64,000 nucleotides of DNA. It comes from Oscheius sp. JU75. Lineage: Eukaryota; Nematoda; Chromadorea; Rhabditida; Rhabditidae. Position numbers and translations under genes: made by a program. This document shows positions 1 to 12,539 of the stretch, one piece after another. The notes under the pieces are model-generated. The model had not been told where the DNA came from, searched no databases, and saw only the letters and a list, made by a program, of their open reading frames with translations. The stretch covers positions 7,626,001 through 7,690,000 of the forward strand of contig JASJZC010000007.1 in assembly GCA_037178855.1 (NCBI GenBank), in the 5' to 3' direction. Every line of letters begins with the position of its first letter. The first letter of the stretch is position 1.

Positions 1-3000
1 CCGTTTTGGGTGCTAATTCCCAGTGCAACTTCTTCCTTCTCGTTAAATGCCCTCCTTTAGAAAGTTTAAAATTGATCAGATGGCCGAAAAACAAATTCGT
101 CCTGTTTATTTGATCACGTACGCCTGCTTACTACGAACGGGCTCAAAATATTAGAACGCTCCTCCTTCAATTACTTCCCATTTCTTATTTTCACCACTTC
201 CAGAGAGACTTTTTCGAGGCTCACAATAGGTTTTTAATGAAACTTGTTGGAAGCATGTTTGAGGCTTACCAAAGTAGCTTTCCACACTAATTATCGCCCT
301 CTCTCTCTCTTCCTGGATGCAATTGCCGACAGGAGATGGTGTGAGAAGAAAGCAGGTGCTTTGGCTCTTCCATCCCCAAACTCAATTACACAATCAAAAC
401 CAACTTCCCATTCGAGGATCCGAGGGAAGTCCATCTCTCAATTTCGTGTCCATTGTGCTCTCTGCTTTCTGTTTATGTGATGCCCGCGTTCCAACACCCT
501 ATTTTGATGTTATTCTCAATATCATAATCGGTTTAAAATTATGACCTAAGGGCACCTTAAGACGTAGAAAAAAGTTATGATTAAAAGAAGGTGACATTTT
601 GTGCTAAAGAGTTCAATGCATTGAGCCTTATCCTGTTCCTGCACTAGTTTGAGTCACTTTAGAAGCAGTTATTCATAGAGTTGAGTAGCCGGAATCTATC
701 ACTGAGGTGCAGCTGGATTCTTTGGGTTAGATTCTTTAGTCTTTGAATATCTTAACAATTTCAGTTTCTGAGCTATAGCAGGTAGTCTTTGTACACCCAC
801 AAGCTTAAACTACTGCTAAGGAACAACTCTGGCTTCTTTTCTGTCTTTTTTTGAGAGTAAACTTGCAAGTTATTTTCGTTTTTTGAAGTTAGTTAAAAAA
901 ATTCTGAGATACTCTTATCTCCTACTGGGGCCTACTAAAACGGTACGGGGGAACCGACCCAGTCTTGAAAACTTACTTGCCTTACTACCCTCTCTCGATT
1001 TTCACTGTTTTACTGGTAGAGAACACGCGATTGACAAATTACTCTCTTTTATACGTATTTTGACCGACAACAGCTTGTTTCCTTCCTTTTTGAACCGCAG
1101 ACTCCTTTCGTTGTTAATCTCATGAATCATAGAACCACCGTCAAATAACAATAGTTTATCTTTCATCAGAGTTCGTTTCTGAATGGCCTAATCACAGGCT
1201 CTTTTTGATTTAGTGTGATACCTACGGCAGATCCTCTTTCCATTTTCTCCGACTCCCATGGACACGTCTTGGCGCAGATTCTCCCTCGCAATTGACAATC
1301 ATATTATTACGGAAGGGGAGCATTATCACTTGACGCCTCGAAGATCAAGCCAATTTGGCTAGAGCCTATAATTGTGCTATACGTTTTCATTGTTCTAGAA
1401 CGCTCATCATGTGACTCTAGTACAGTAATCGAGGCAGCTGTAAATGTCTAAGAAAGGGAACCTGTACCTCCAATCATTTTGTTCGCATTCGTGATCTTAT
1501 AGCACCTGTCTCCAGAATAACGCATATGTTGCAAGGCGGTACTTTTACCTGAACAGTCGTTCAGTCACTCTCTCTGCAAACAACTAGCATGTATTAGGTT
1601 TCAAGGAGGAAGAGCCTTAACAAATGCGTCTTCCTTGTCTTTTTCTCATTTAGTCATTTCTGACAACCTGAAAACAGTTTTGTTTGTAACACAGTAGTGT
1701 GAACTCGTATCGCCTGGTGTCTCCACCATGAATCACAGTAGTCAATCTGGGGGAAAGGTCTACTTCCGTGGGCCAGACAAGGTTTTCCCCTCTCTGGAAC
1801 TAAGAAAACCTTCAATTTTCTATAGATCTCATTCATCACTTGGCTCATCAGAGACACTCTAAACCGGCCAGGAGAGCATTCCCACGGGCTCACATTTCTT
1901 CTGTGGAGAATACGCACCCGTTCCTCTAATCTTTGAGAAATCAAAAAGCTAAACAATTTAAATGTCGCATTGTACCCAGTTTGTCTTTAAATTCCCGGCT
2001 GATCTTAAAAGTACAAAACATCCGTGAATGTACTTCTCTACATTTCTTCGGCAGTTAATAACAGAGGTTTTGTTCTCGGCCATTTGTTCTTCCAGCTGCT
2101 AGCGATTCATACTCTCTGATCCTAGACGTCTGATTCTACTATCATCGTCATCTGTCCTATGCGCAGAGCTACTTAACAATGCAAAGCTTCGCCCAATTAA
2201 CAATTCTATTTCTGCACTTTGATTTTAGACTTTTAACTCTTGTGTGGGGGTTAATAACTTCAGTCGGACCCCTTCTTAGAATTCTCTCTTTTGACTTTGG
2301 AGTGTGTGTGTTTTGGCCTCATATCCGATTCCAACAACAGTTTTTGTTTTTTCCCATATCTCCTCCCTCCTTCTCCAGCAAAACTTAAGCAGAATGCAAA
2401 CGTGCATCTTCCTTAACGTCACAGGGAGAGAAGTAGACTGGAATAAGTAGTGCTTCTGATGAGGGCAACATTCTACCACGATTCGCAATAGTCTTTGATT
2501 ATTGGCAGTTGGCATAAGAGAGTGACTAAAGTAGTCTCTCTTCATCATCTCGTGTCTCTTTCACCTTTCTCATAGCGTATTCTGACCACTTGTCACGAAA
2601 ATTTCGAGATAATATCAGTGACGTCGTCTGCCTCCTTAGGATTGAAATGTTTTTTGTGCAGGCACAGATGGGCAGAGATATCGCTTCATAATCCAATATT
2701 TTCTGGCTTTTCCATAAACTTGTTTGCTTCGAAAAGTGATAGATGAACTACTGGAAAGATGTCAGAGTGTTAACGCTCTTTGCAAACAACAAGCCCTTTT
2801 CTTGTTTAAAGACATCAACTGTCAGTCAAATTGCTTCTGGCTAAATTACTCGGATTGCAATAACAGGGGGCCCCCCTCTTTTCACGGTTATAAGGAGGAT
2901 CGCCCGTAAACACACACAAGCCTCTGGCAATCGTGTCCTTTTGTTCCTCATTGCCCCCAAAGGCCATAAAATGTCAGCTTTACTCTCTTCTCGTATCTCC

Positions 3001-3015
3001 TTTCTAGTTTTTCAG
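1..3015. other. Stretch without recognisable gene
   Basis: No reading frame here forms a chain of splice-compatible exons or resembles a family I know. The longest frame, on the minus strand at 1654-1956 (100 codons), has no recognisable motif and no flanking exons. The sequence is AT-rich with pyrimidine tracts, for example a CT run near 300-312. It may hold upstream regulatory sequence for the GPCR gene that starts at 3022. Confidence 0.5.
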
Positions 3016-3021
3016 TTTCAG
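3016..3021 (+). promoter_or_regulatory. Candidate trans-splice acceptor before GPCR start
   Basis: TTTCAG abuts the ATG at 3022 with no intervening base. Nematode messages commonly receive a spliced leader at such a site. The alternative is an ordinary cis acceptor of an upstream 5' exon; the sequence cannot separate the two. Confidence 0.45.
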
Positions 3022-4683
3022 ATGAATGAAGCAAATTCATCTTGTCCAGAAGGCTCAATAACAGTTGCATGTCTCACCTTAGGTCAAGCAGTCGTCACTA
3101 TTTCCAGTTGCTTAACAGTTATGTTGGTAAGTTGTCTCTTTGCATTAAATTGGTAAGTTTTTTGCAGATAATTGTACTTGGAAATCTTCTTGTGGTGGTC
3201 ACAGTACACGGTGACCGAAAACTAAGAGCACAACGACAGAACTGGCTAATAGTCTCACTAGCCCTAGCCGACCTCCTTGTCGGTCTGCTGGTCATGCCTC
3301 TTACATTAATTTACGAGGTTATTGGAGAGTGGAAGCTAGGTGAGAATGGTCTAAAGTTGGCTTAAAGAATACAAATTCAGGTATGATTCTTTGTGAAATG
3401 TGGCTAGCGCTTGACGTTCTGTTTGTCACAGCTTCCATACTCCATATCTGCGCCATTTCATTGGATCGGTACTTTTCCGTAACTTCACCTCTGACATATC
3501 CTGCAAAGAGGACACCAAAAAGGATGTTCATCTATATAGGTAGGTTCAAAAATCACCGCGCTTCTATTTGTTTTGCCTAATTTGGCTGAAAAAGCTGGCG
3601 AAAATGGCTTGTTTGCATTCTTGGTATCGTGTTATTTGCAGGCGTTTCATGGATAGTCTCCCTTCTTATTTGTCTACCTCCAATTTTCGGATGGAGACCG
3701 GACAGGGAACCTGGGCAATGCACTCTGAGCACGGATATAGGTATCAGTGCCTCAAAATAGAGATAGTATTGTTTTCAGGCTATGTCCTGTATTCCTCCCT
3801 CGGCTCCTTCTACATCCCGGTCATTATTTTAATTATTGTGTACGCGAAGATCTATTCGATCACAATACGGCATTCGCGCCAGAGGAGGAAGGAAAATGAC
3901 AGGAAGGACAATACGTTGAATCAGCTGACGAAGAAGTGTGGTTGGTCATCCACAATTATGCCTTCTATACTTGTCTTTCCGCTTTAGAAAAGCCTCTTGT
4001 GGAGCTGGAATTAATGGAAGACAATTCTGACCCAAATGACGACAACGGTAATGGCGAACAGAAGGTAACTAGTCTCGTGATCTCCTGAAAACAACAAAAC
4101 TTGCAGGAGGCAGTTACGAGTTGGCAAGTTGGTCGTAAGATCTCGGAAGACGATTCTTCTGGAAAGAAGAAGGTCTCCTTTTCCAATTATAGCAGCCCAA
4201 CAGCGGTATTCCTCTTGAGTGTCTGCAGACACGAAACCTTCATTTTCAGGTTAATTTGGAACAGAATGGCAGGTCTGCATCGCCGAGGAGTGACAGTGAC
4301 AAAATTGCCGAGAAACGTAGGCGGAAGCTTAAGGCGAAAGAACGCCAAGCTACACTCCTTCTCGGAATCATCCTGTCTGCCTTCATTTTGAGCTGGCTTC
4401 CGTTTTTTGTGAGTCCAGGCCCTGTTGCCAAGATAATCAAGTTAAGATAATGTACGTAATTGGTGCCTTCGGATACGAGCCGCCGGCCGTCGTCTTCAAG
4501 TTCTTCTTCTGGCTGGGATACTGTAGGTTTTCCTAATTGACCAAAACAAATACCATTTTAGGCAACAGCGGTATCAATCCGGTCATCTACACAGTTTTCA
4601 ATCGGGAATTCAAACGTGGTCTCTGCCGTCAGCTTCGCAAATTCGAACGTTATTTGACGCCCTTCAGTGATATTTACAAATAG
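3022..4683 (+). CDS. octr-1: Biogenic-amine GPCR, octopamine/tyramine receptor type
   Basis: A class A amine receptor of the plasma membrane, expected to bind octopamine or tyramine and signal through G proteins. Ten exons: 3022-3126, 3168-3339, 3381-3539, 3642-3740, 3779-3940, 3988-4064, 4107-4205, 4250-4408, 4447-4522, 4562-4683. They sum to 1230 nt, or 409 residues plus stop. Seven membrane segments can be followed. TM2 holds [17 protein letters not shown]3 has the amine-binding Asp in [21 protein letters not shown], which ends at the DRY motif; TM5 reads [14 protein letters not shown] as in octopamine/tyramine receptors; TM7 has [10 protein letters not shown]. The third loop is long, charged and spread over several exons. 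TM6 has SWLPFF, with Ser where most amine receptors have Cys. Assignment to octr-1 rests on remembered similarity; a serotonin- or dopamine-receptor identity is less likely. The N-terminus carries an N-glycosylation site (NSS). Confidence 0.88.
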
Positions 4684-5033
4684 TCGTCTGTCATATGTCA
4701 ATTGCCTTTGATTTTCTGCCTTTAACTTTCGTACCGGTTCAATTTTTTGCAACAATGAATATGATATCATGACTTTTTGTTTGGAATGGTACACAACAAC
4801 AGCTAACGAAGGGACCCATCCTTGAAACAGCATTATGGCTAAATCAATTGTCCATCCAAACGGAACGTCAGGAATTCTCACGACAGAAAAAAGTTCCTTT
4901 TCCCATCCTAGAGGGGTTTTCGACCAGTTTCTGACATTTTACTACCATCGTGGGCGAGGTTTAGAATAACTTTCATTACAATTTTATGGCTCTATTTGTC
5001 TTTGAGTATCACAAGTTTGTCACAGTATTGGCG
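4684..5033. other. Tail-to-tail intergenic gap
   Basis: 350 bp between the stop of the amine GPCR (+) and the stop of the GAB-like gene (-). It should contain the 3' untranslated ends of both convergent genes. I see no further coding exon. Confidence 0.5.
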
Positions 5034-8000
5034 TTAAAAATTGAGCTGAGTCATTGAACTGCTACCACCAGCCTGAGCTTTTCGATTCCGTCTCACTTTG
5101 CGGTACTTTTTGAAGAAGCCCTGCTTCGGCTGTTGATCTACTGACATTGTGTCTGATGTACTTGAGCCGTGTCCCTGCAAAAAACATTGTTATGCAAGAA
5201 AACAACAGCTGTAGCTTGCAAAATAACATAAAACATACGTGTGATTTCCGTCTTGCAATGGAGACGCCCGTCATTGAGGAAGACTTGACTCGAGATCGTT
5301 CGAATGGGTGCTGTTGTAGATTCGTTAGCTGGAAAGTTTATCTACGTGGGATCTAGAAAACTTGATTACGTGAACAGCTTGCGTTGAAATGGGGTCAATT
5401 ATGATATAGGCACTATTTGAATGTCTTGATGAGACGGAAGTGCTACTGGATGATGTTTGAGGCTGATTCAAGGGCAGCACAAGCTCACAATAGTTGTCGA
5501 GCACTGTCTTGTGACTAGCAGCGCTATCTGAAAACCCTACTAGCTACCCAAAAGTATCGTGAATACGGAGAGAATGTTCAGAATTATGTCCGTTTCTCGT
5601 TTTTCTCGTAGTGTTTGACCTCGGTGAGAAAGATCTGGCAGTCTGCTCCGAATTACACGATTCCAATGAAGATGTGGGTATTAGCCGAATCTGAAGAAGA
5701 GTTAACCATATCGCATGCGAGCCTACAACATGTGGCTGAATTTCATGCAAACTTGCTTCACTATCCAGTTTCGGGGCAGAGACGCGAGGGGGTGAAGCTC
5801 TGTGCTTCCTAATGGATATCCTGGATCGAGCATCGGAACTGATCGATTCATTCGAGGACGAGTTTCTAAAATTATTATTTCGGGTAAGGTAGAATAAGTA
5901 CCTGGTATAGTCGGAATGAGAGTTAGAGTTTCTGCACGACCCCAAAACAGTCAGGGTGTTTAATTTTTTTGACTCTGGTAGACTATCAGCCCGACTCATA
6001 GGTCTTGAAGAACCTTCCTTCTCCGATAAAACAGCACCATCAGGCATTTCGGCGTTAATATTGATCTGAATTTTCAAATGGTAACACATTGTCTCATTTT
6101 ACTTTATGAAAACTGACGTTTGATGCTCTTCGGTCCGACATCTTCAACTTCTCCTGGCCTCTGTTTACAGCAGATGCGATACCTGTAAGTACATAGCACA
6201 GGATGAATTTGTCTCCTACCGTCGACAAGTTTTCCAGTCTTCGGAGGTCTTGGTGGTGGAGGCTTAACCTTCTTCTCCTTTTCTGGCTCCTTGGGTTCTT
6301 CTTCTTCTTGGATCGAATCCTCCTTTCCTGAGTTCTGCTTCCCTGGATACATGTGCGTGGCTCGCTCTCCGTCATATTTCTAAACCATCCAGTGACTGTG
6401 ATGCAAAATACGTACCGTAAAAGATCCTCGAATCTTCCTCCTCGCCAAGATTGCTCCAACACCGCTTCGACTTTTCGACAGAACGATCTCATTAGGAGCC
6501 TGTACCAGGCCTAGAGGTGGTTGTGTCAAGCCACTCAAGTGAGGAACAGACCTCTGAAAAAGGAGGTTTGGAAAGGATAAAATCATACCGTCATTTGATG
6601 ACAATTCATATTTAAAGAAGGGCGGATATCTTCTGTTTCGCTGCTTGTGGAACTCCGAGAGAACTGAAATTGTTTGCAATCATCTGTCATCCAGAAATCT
6701 CACCATATGCAGAGAATTGGCAAACTGCAATGCTCCCGTACTCGAAGATTTCACGATGTTCCTTTCTTTTTCTTCTTGTTTCTGCTGAAGTAGATCGGTT
6801 TGCGACTTTGGCTTGAAGGCCGAGAAGAACTTCTTGGCTCTTTTCCAATTTTCATGCTTCTCCTTCTCTGTTGGCGGGTCCGCCTTGAAATCGGGATTCG
6901 ACCGGCCCTTGTTCGAAATCAAGGCTCTACTGAAAACGGAAACTATCGCAATATAAACTAGATTTCACCTCGTAGACGGATAGACATTGTGACTGTGCAC
7001 TGAGTTGTCTGACCTTCTCCTAATGACCTCGTGATTCTCATAGAGGCTCTCGGGATCAGTATGATCCAATATATGAGGCACCCCGTCAGTTATTTGCACA
7101 TTCACGTAGTCTGGCATTGAGAAACTTCTCCCAACTCCACCGGCAGGAATTTCTAAACATTTGTCAGTGCCTAAGCAGCTACTTTTACCCTCGTAAGTTG
7201 GTTCATCGTCCGGATTGTAGTATCTCGGATCGTAGCCGATGTTACAGTATATTGGACCCTCATCTATACTTCTATTCGAAGGGACGGAAACTTTCGTCGA
7301 AAGAACTTCTTGTACTAAAACTTTCAATATTTGCGAAATGTCTAGTCTCACCATTGGCGCTGATCTTCCGACCATTGCTATAGTATCCGGGCTCGATGTT
7401 TACATAATTCACAGAAGAAGCATTATTCATGGATACGTTTGGAGCAATAGTAGAATAGTAGGCAGCCGCTGAGAAAAATGAGGGAGTATGGATGTTGAAT
7501 CGGGATCTTACTGGAGTTTGCTCGAGAGATGGGTCTGTGAGGCAGATTCTCATAGTCGCAGCCAGTGCTTTGATAGTAGTTCGGTGAGAAATAACTGGAA
7601 CTAATGAATTCAATCCTTAGTAAAACCTACCCAGACTTGGAAAGACCCTTTATCAACTTGGATGGCTGTCCAATTCGATAGTTCAGATGAGGCTCAGGAG
7701 TTCTCATCAGACTGGCGAGATCGGACATATTGACAGTGAACTGGGAGGTGTGATCACCAAAAGAGCGTTTCTTCTCTTCTCGAGGCATCCACTCTCCTTC
7801 AAACTGTTCTCTGTTCAGAAGCTTGGCCAAGACACCCTGAAAAATTCAAATATTACCATAAAATTACTATAGAAATATTGTAATAGAAAGAAATAGGGTA
7901 ATAAGAAATAAAAACGAAAGTATACCATGGATCATAGTATAAGATCTATCGTGTGAATGTTTTGCATAACTGATCCCCAGTTGACTTTTCAATTGCTGGC

Positions 8001-9208
8001 CAAAAACCCACAGATTTGGCGTCTCACCAAAAGAAACAAATTGATTTGTCCCGATAGAAAAAATGGAAAGCTCTACCTCCATCTTAGCAGCTCCTAAGCA
8101 TCGTTTGAAGTGTGGACTTTTCGGACAAAGCAAAACCACAGTATCTTCTGGCTTCTCTTGCTCAAAATGGATGGTAACCAAGTTGTTATCGTCCACAAGA
8201 ACGCGATCACGTTCTAGATCAACAATCATGATCACTTCCTGTGGTCGGCTATAGATTATTCCGAGCTGACCTTCCTAAAGATGTCTGGCTGAAAAAATTT
8301 ATAACTGAAAAACCACCTTTACATGACATTGAACCTCTTTGAGCAGGGCGTGTGTACATTTCCATGCAGGTGGTATCTTTTTGAGCTGCATGAAGAAGGA
8401 GATTGCTAAAGAGATCTCTGGCTTGAATGTCTGGGGACTTACTTTGTCCGCAGATATTTTTGATCCACGCTTCCCAAACGACAAGACTCTCCGCCATGTC
8501 GAAGGACAACATTAAGCAAACTTCCGCCGTGATTATTGAAAGTGTATTTCGTCGCTTCTTGTACTCCAACCCTGGAATTTTAATACTTTTCAATCTTTTT
8601 AGTTTTTAACATCCTTATTTTGTTTTTGAAAACATTGTATCTCCGAACATAGCCTATCAGTCGCCTATAACAGCAAGAAAGGTGCGCACTCGTTGTCTTG
8701 ACAGATTAGCCTCTGGATCATACGGAATTCTTGTGGAGAAATCGGACAACATGCGTGTCGGACAACATCCTGATCCAGCAGATTGCAACGTGCTGATTCG
8801 TCATCAGGAAAAGTTGGGAACAACTATGCTATTTTGGAAGTTGGAATGCCAAACTTTACACCTGGTGTAGATGCCTGTGAATGGTTCAAAGGCTGTACAT
8901 GGTTCTCTATACACTAGTGCCGGGGAACTAAAGCATCTGACCTACCGCTCTCATATCCGATGTAGTGGCTCAAGACGAGACTATATTTGTAAACATTTTT
9001 CTGTTTGTCCTTCTGGCTCTTGTACACAAAGAGGATAGGATGATTCAAATCTTGGTGCTTTTTGCATAGAATATGTCGCTTGACCCACTGCAAACTTATT
9101 TTGAGCCACTTGAAACCTAATGATGTTTACTTTTCCACGATGCAGAATTCGAGCTGTGGACTCGATACTTAAGCCATTATTATTAAGATCCACCTTCTCC
9201 TTCATCAT
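5034..9208 (-). CDS. soc-1: GAB/SOC-1-type PH-domain multi-tyrosine docking protein
   Basis: A scaffold expected to act below receptor tyrosine kinases, recruiting Grb2/SEM-5 and SHP2/PTP-2 at the membrane. The PH domain is encoded at 9208-8443: a Trp-Lys-Arg core (QWVKRHILCKK), then the C-terminal helix with VVWEAWIKNICG. Later exons carry YxN sites for the Grb2 SH2 domain: YENL, YVNI, YCNI, YVNV and YENH, between about 7590 and 7000. A proline-rich PPPPRPPKTG (near 6250) could bind SH3 domains. The C-terminal part has YCELVLP and, 24 residues on, YIIIDPI (5520-5380), like the paired SHP2-binding tyrosines of GAB1. The last exons end FKKYRKVRRNRK...MTQLNF with the stop at 5036-5034. About a dozen exons, mostly phase-consistent, but the frame breaks by one base at about 9112, 8433 and 7835, each at a homopolymer. 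The ATG at 9208 is tentative. Soc-1 identity is inferred from architecture. Confidence 0.8.
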
Positions 9209-10349
9209 GAGACAGACATCTCATCTGTTATTTCATCTAAACGGAGGTAAACATGTTTGGAAGGAGAGAAAGAGAGACTGGACAGGAAGGAGAAATGAAT
9301 TCAAAGGAAAAAACAACAAAAGTTGGCGAATCCAGAAGGTGTTTGATTAGGGATTTTCCACTGATGAAAAACGAAGATATAGACGGCAGTTGATCAAATC
9401 AGGAACCGCGGCGCAAATTATCGATAGCTTCGGTCGCAAATGAACGGGATGGCGGCATTCGTGGCCCAGGAGAGAGAGAGAGAGGAGAATCGGTTTTAGG
9501 CTTGTCTGTCGAACACAGATGATCATCTTTTTACCTCCGAAACATTTATATCGCTAATCAAAACGGCGCTCGGAAAAAGATGGCAAAGTTGGTGGGACAC
9601 ATTAAGATAGAACGTCTGTTTTCCGCGGGTCATAGGCTGGTCAAATACATTGAAACAGTAACAGGTGAGGCTGATCGATAAAATCAGGCGCCCAGGCTCC
9701 GACGGGAATTATATGAAGAGAGACAGGTTTTCCTCTCAGGCTTGTAAAAATGACCTTTGCCGTCGATCCACAGACACACAAGAAAATTCTGTTTTTTTTT
9801 TTCTCGATCTCCATATCCGTGTTGTCTTTACAGCGCTTCTCGCGCATTACTCGAATCCCCATTTGTCATGAAGTGCGACCTTCCAGGCTTGACCCAGAAA
9901 AAAGACTGGAAAAGGGGAGCTTATATTTATGTTCGAGGACAGAAAAGCTTGACTTTCTTCGATGTCCTTGGTTGACCCGTGATGCCAGTCATGGAAGAGA
10001 GGGGAATCTTTACGCTGCTAGTGTGGTTCATGGGCTTCTTCGTTCGGGCACAACTGAAAACTTGGAGATTACATAAAAATTATGTGATTCACACTTTTGC
10101 AGTTGTTCTTTTCGGTCTATTTCCTTCGACTGCTTTGTATAAAAAACTACTTCTTTCGCTCCTCCATCACTTCTAGAGTTTTTGCAATGGCATGAGACAT
10201 GTGTTTTTCAAACAAAAAAGACAAGAACTGATTTTTTTTTATTGGGGAGGATATTATCAGCTACGGGTCAACTTTTTGAAGAAACACTACCCCTGTGAGA
10301 TTACATATGGGCACAATGACTACTTGTAGAACAACAGAAGCAATCAGTT
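9209..10349. other. Intergenic, no gene seen
   Basis: Lies upstream of the GAB-like gene and downstream of the chemoreceptor. It contains a short AG microsatellite (about 9470-9486) and an interrupted T run (9790-9804). The open frames here do not look coding. Promoter elements of the GAB-like gene are expected in the left half. Confidence 0.45.
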
Positions 10350-11617
10350 TCAAAAAAATGGGAAGCACATGGTCCTAAGTTCACAAATTCACAATTTTTT
10401 TTTGAAGAATGCAATAGACTCACCAGAACAACAAGGCCTTCACATGATTTCTAAGGTTCCTGGAAAGCCCCACTATCAACCAGGCGCCGATCCCTCCATA
10501 CAAGTCATTCAAGGCATTATATATCAGGTAGAACACCTAAAAATGGTATATGTACACAAAAAAGACTTTTCGAGCCTTGGTGTTTGTGAACGGATTGATG
10601 GCAAAGGTATAGATGATATAGAAATAGTACGCAAGTTCAATAACACACGTTACACCCGAAATGATGCACAAGTTATTTTCTTGTCGTTGTTTTTCACTCA
10701 GTACTTTTTGGTTAGCCGTTGACAAGGTGGTTAATGATCTCTGGAAAGTTTTTACTGTGTTTAGGTCACAATTTGACCAACCATCCGGTACTTACGCCTA
10801 AAGACGCACAACATAGTCGCATTGGTGACGATTATTATGAGTACTATGACAGTATCGAACGCATAAGCCATCTGAAAGAACCACTTTCGGAAGTCCTGGT
10901 CTTCAAATTGAATGTATACCCTTAAATGGGTATTAGATGTTATTAAGCCTGAATTTTACCCGTTGTCCTGTCTTTTCCAGTAGAACTTTTGTTTTATCAA
11001 GCAACTTGCACTGTACACGCCGAGTCCAATTTGCAAAACAAAGGCTATATTCGCCCAGGAGGACCTCCAAATCTAAAAAAAAAGTTGACATATTTGGCTG
11101 CTTATAATAGATTCACCTGCTTGTGTTTCATGGGACTGCAGACAGCGGTTGCCCTATTCAGTGCCAACAAAAGTACTGTCATTCCTTGACTGAAACGTGT
11201 ACCCCATGCCAATATCAGATAAATATGCCCGATTGTTGTTCCCTGACCCGTGTAGAATTCCGTGAACCAGCTGTAAATGAAATATATTGAATAGACAGAG
11301 TGACCCTCATCACGACATGATTTATGGTGCAAACCCACTTTTTAGCTGGGAATATGGCTCCCAAGTAGTTGTTCAATAAGGCAATTATGTCGATAACACC
11401 GCCAATCATAAATATTCGATAAAACATGCCTAAAGTTTGTGGTAAAACGCAGTAAAATGATTCAAATACCGTGATAGGCCCGTTTTCTGAGCACGATCAT
11501 GATAAACACGACGAGACTGTAGAGTGGAATAGTCAAAACCACAAAAACCATGAAACTGTATGAGACCACAGATTCCACAAATGGAAACCATACCGGAAGA
11601 GTGCCATTCGTTGACAT
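10350..11617 (-). CDS. Nematode chemoreceptor, srv/srg-like serpentine receptor
   Basis: A seven-helix receptor of the nematode-specific Srg superfamily, expected in sensory-neuron cilia and detecting external cues. The first exon starts at 11617 (MSTNGTLPVWFPFVESVV) and encodes TM1, ending in the basic VLRKRAYH. Following exons give MFYRIFMIGGVIDIIALLNN (TM2), then TM3 with TVLLLALNRATAVCSPMKHK, the family's degenerate equivalent of the DRY region, then TM4 (IWRSSWANIAFVLQIG), TM5 (VIVLIIIVTNATMLCVFRRK), a loop VLSEKQRQENNLCII leading into TM6, and TM7 with YNALNDLYGGIGAWLIVGLS. The last exon ends WTMCFPFF with the stop at 10352-10350. Introns are about 40-60 bp. The ALNR.TAV..P..H pattern and the EKQRQEN loop fit srv and srg; the subfamily is uncertain. 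Confidence 0.8.
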
Positions 11618-12530
11618 GTCCTCTAGAAAAGTGAAGTATTTGATCTATCCTGGGAAGAATGCAAGCCAAATGACGATGTGTTTATAGAAAGAGTAGGTGG
11701 AAATTGGAGATACGAAGAAGAAACTGCGTATTTTTATAGTACTTTTTAAAAGCATAGTATGTTTCTCGTCTCCCCTTATCATCAGATCTAAATCAGCGAT
11801 CATGAGAAGCCTCCCGAAAAAGTTAGTATCACCCCACTATTGTACCAAGATGTTCCGCGGGAAGCGAACTTTGGCGTCACCGAATGATGTTTGCGGATAA
11901 AAAGTAGCTATTGTGGGTCTTTTTCGAGTCCAGTATTCAAGATTCTGCAAAAGTTTGCTGGAAGTGGCTGTACAAATAGCTTCGGGAGAGTCAACTAGTT
12001 ACATTGATAAAAGCACCATTTGAGTGCAAATGCACTGGGAACAATCTCTTCCCTTTAGTTTACAGCTTTAACTCCCTTTAAATGGTCGTATACTTTAGTA
12101 CCCATTGTGTACTTGTGGTGATGTCCCCCACATTTGTCTGTGATCGTATTCGGTGGATAAAGACGACTATCCGGACCAAACCACGCCTACATACGTGGGA
12201 TCCACATGGTTTCGGTATAAGATGGAGGTTCCGTATCACGTGCATTACGGTATAAGACTCTGGCCTGGCTGCGTCACCTGCAGTCGCGCACGCTTAGTCT
12301 TCAACTATTCCCCATCTCCTAGACCTTTTTCAACGAAAGAGAGTCACTTTTTGGTTACGAGTGCTGCTGGTGGTTGTGCCGTGATCGCCCCTGTATCACT
12401 GACCACGGTTGCCCGTCATTTGGCGAAATAACTGGTCTTCTCGCCTACATAAACAGCGTCTCTGGTTTTGCTACTTCCTTCTTAGTTCTCCATTCTTTTC
12501 TCTTTAAAGCTAAGATACTAATGATAACAC
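11618..12530. other. Intergenic between divergent genes
   Basis: About 900 bp separating the chemoreceptor (-) from the dimethylargininase-like gene (+), so both promoters should lie here. The open frame at 12153-12431 has no recognisable motif. No clear TATA box was seen. Confidence 0.4.
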
Positions 12531-12536
12531 TTTCAG
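12531..12536 (+). promoter_or_regulatory. Candidate trans-splice acceptor before dimethylargininase-like gene
   Basis: TTTCAG ends three bases before the ATG at 12540, a typical distance for a spliced-leader acceptor in nematodes. Confidence 0.4.
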
Positions 12537-12539
12537 AAT

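Noticed and set aside
1654-1956. 100-codon minus-strand open frame
   Set aside because: No motif, no compatible exons and no homology recognised; likely chance.
9106-9141. 14-nt and 12-nt introns in the GAB-like gene (near 9120 and 8435)
   Set aside because: Too short for the spliceosome; one-base homopolymer errors explain the frame changes better.
12153-12431. 92-codon plus-strand frame upstream of the dimethylargininase-like gene
   Set aside because: Not splice-compatible with the gene and no recognisable domain.
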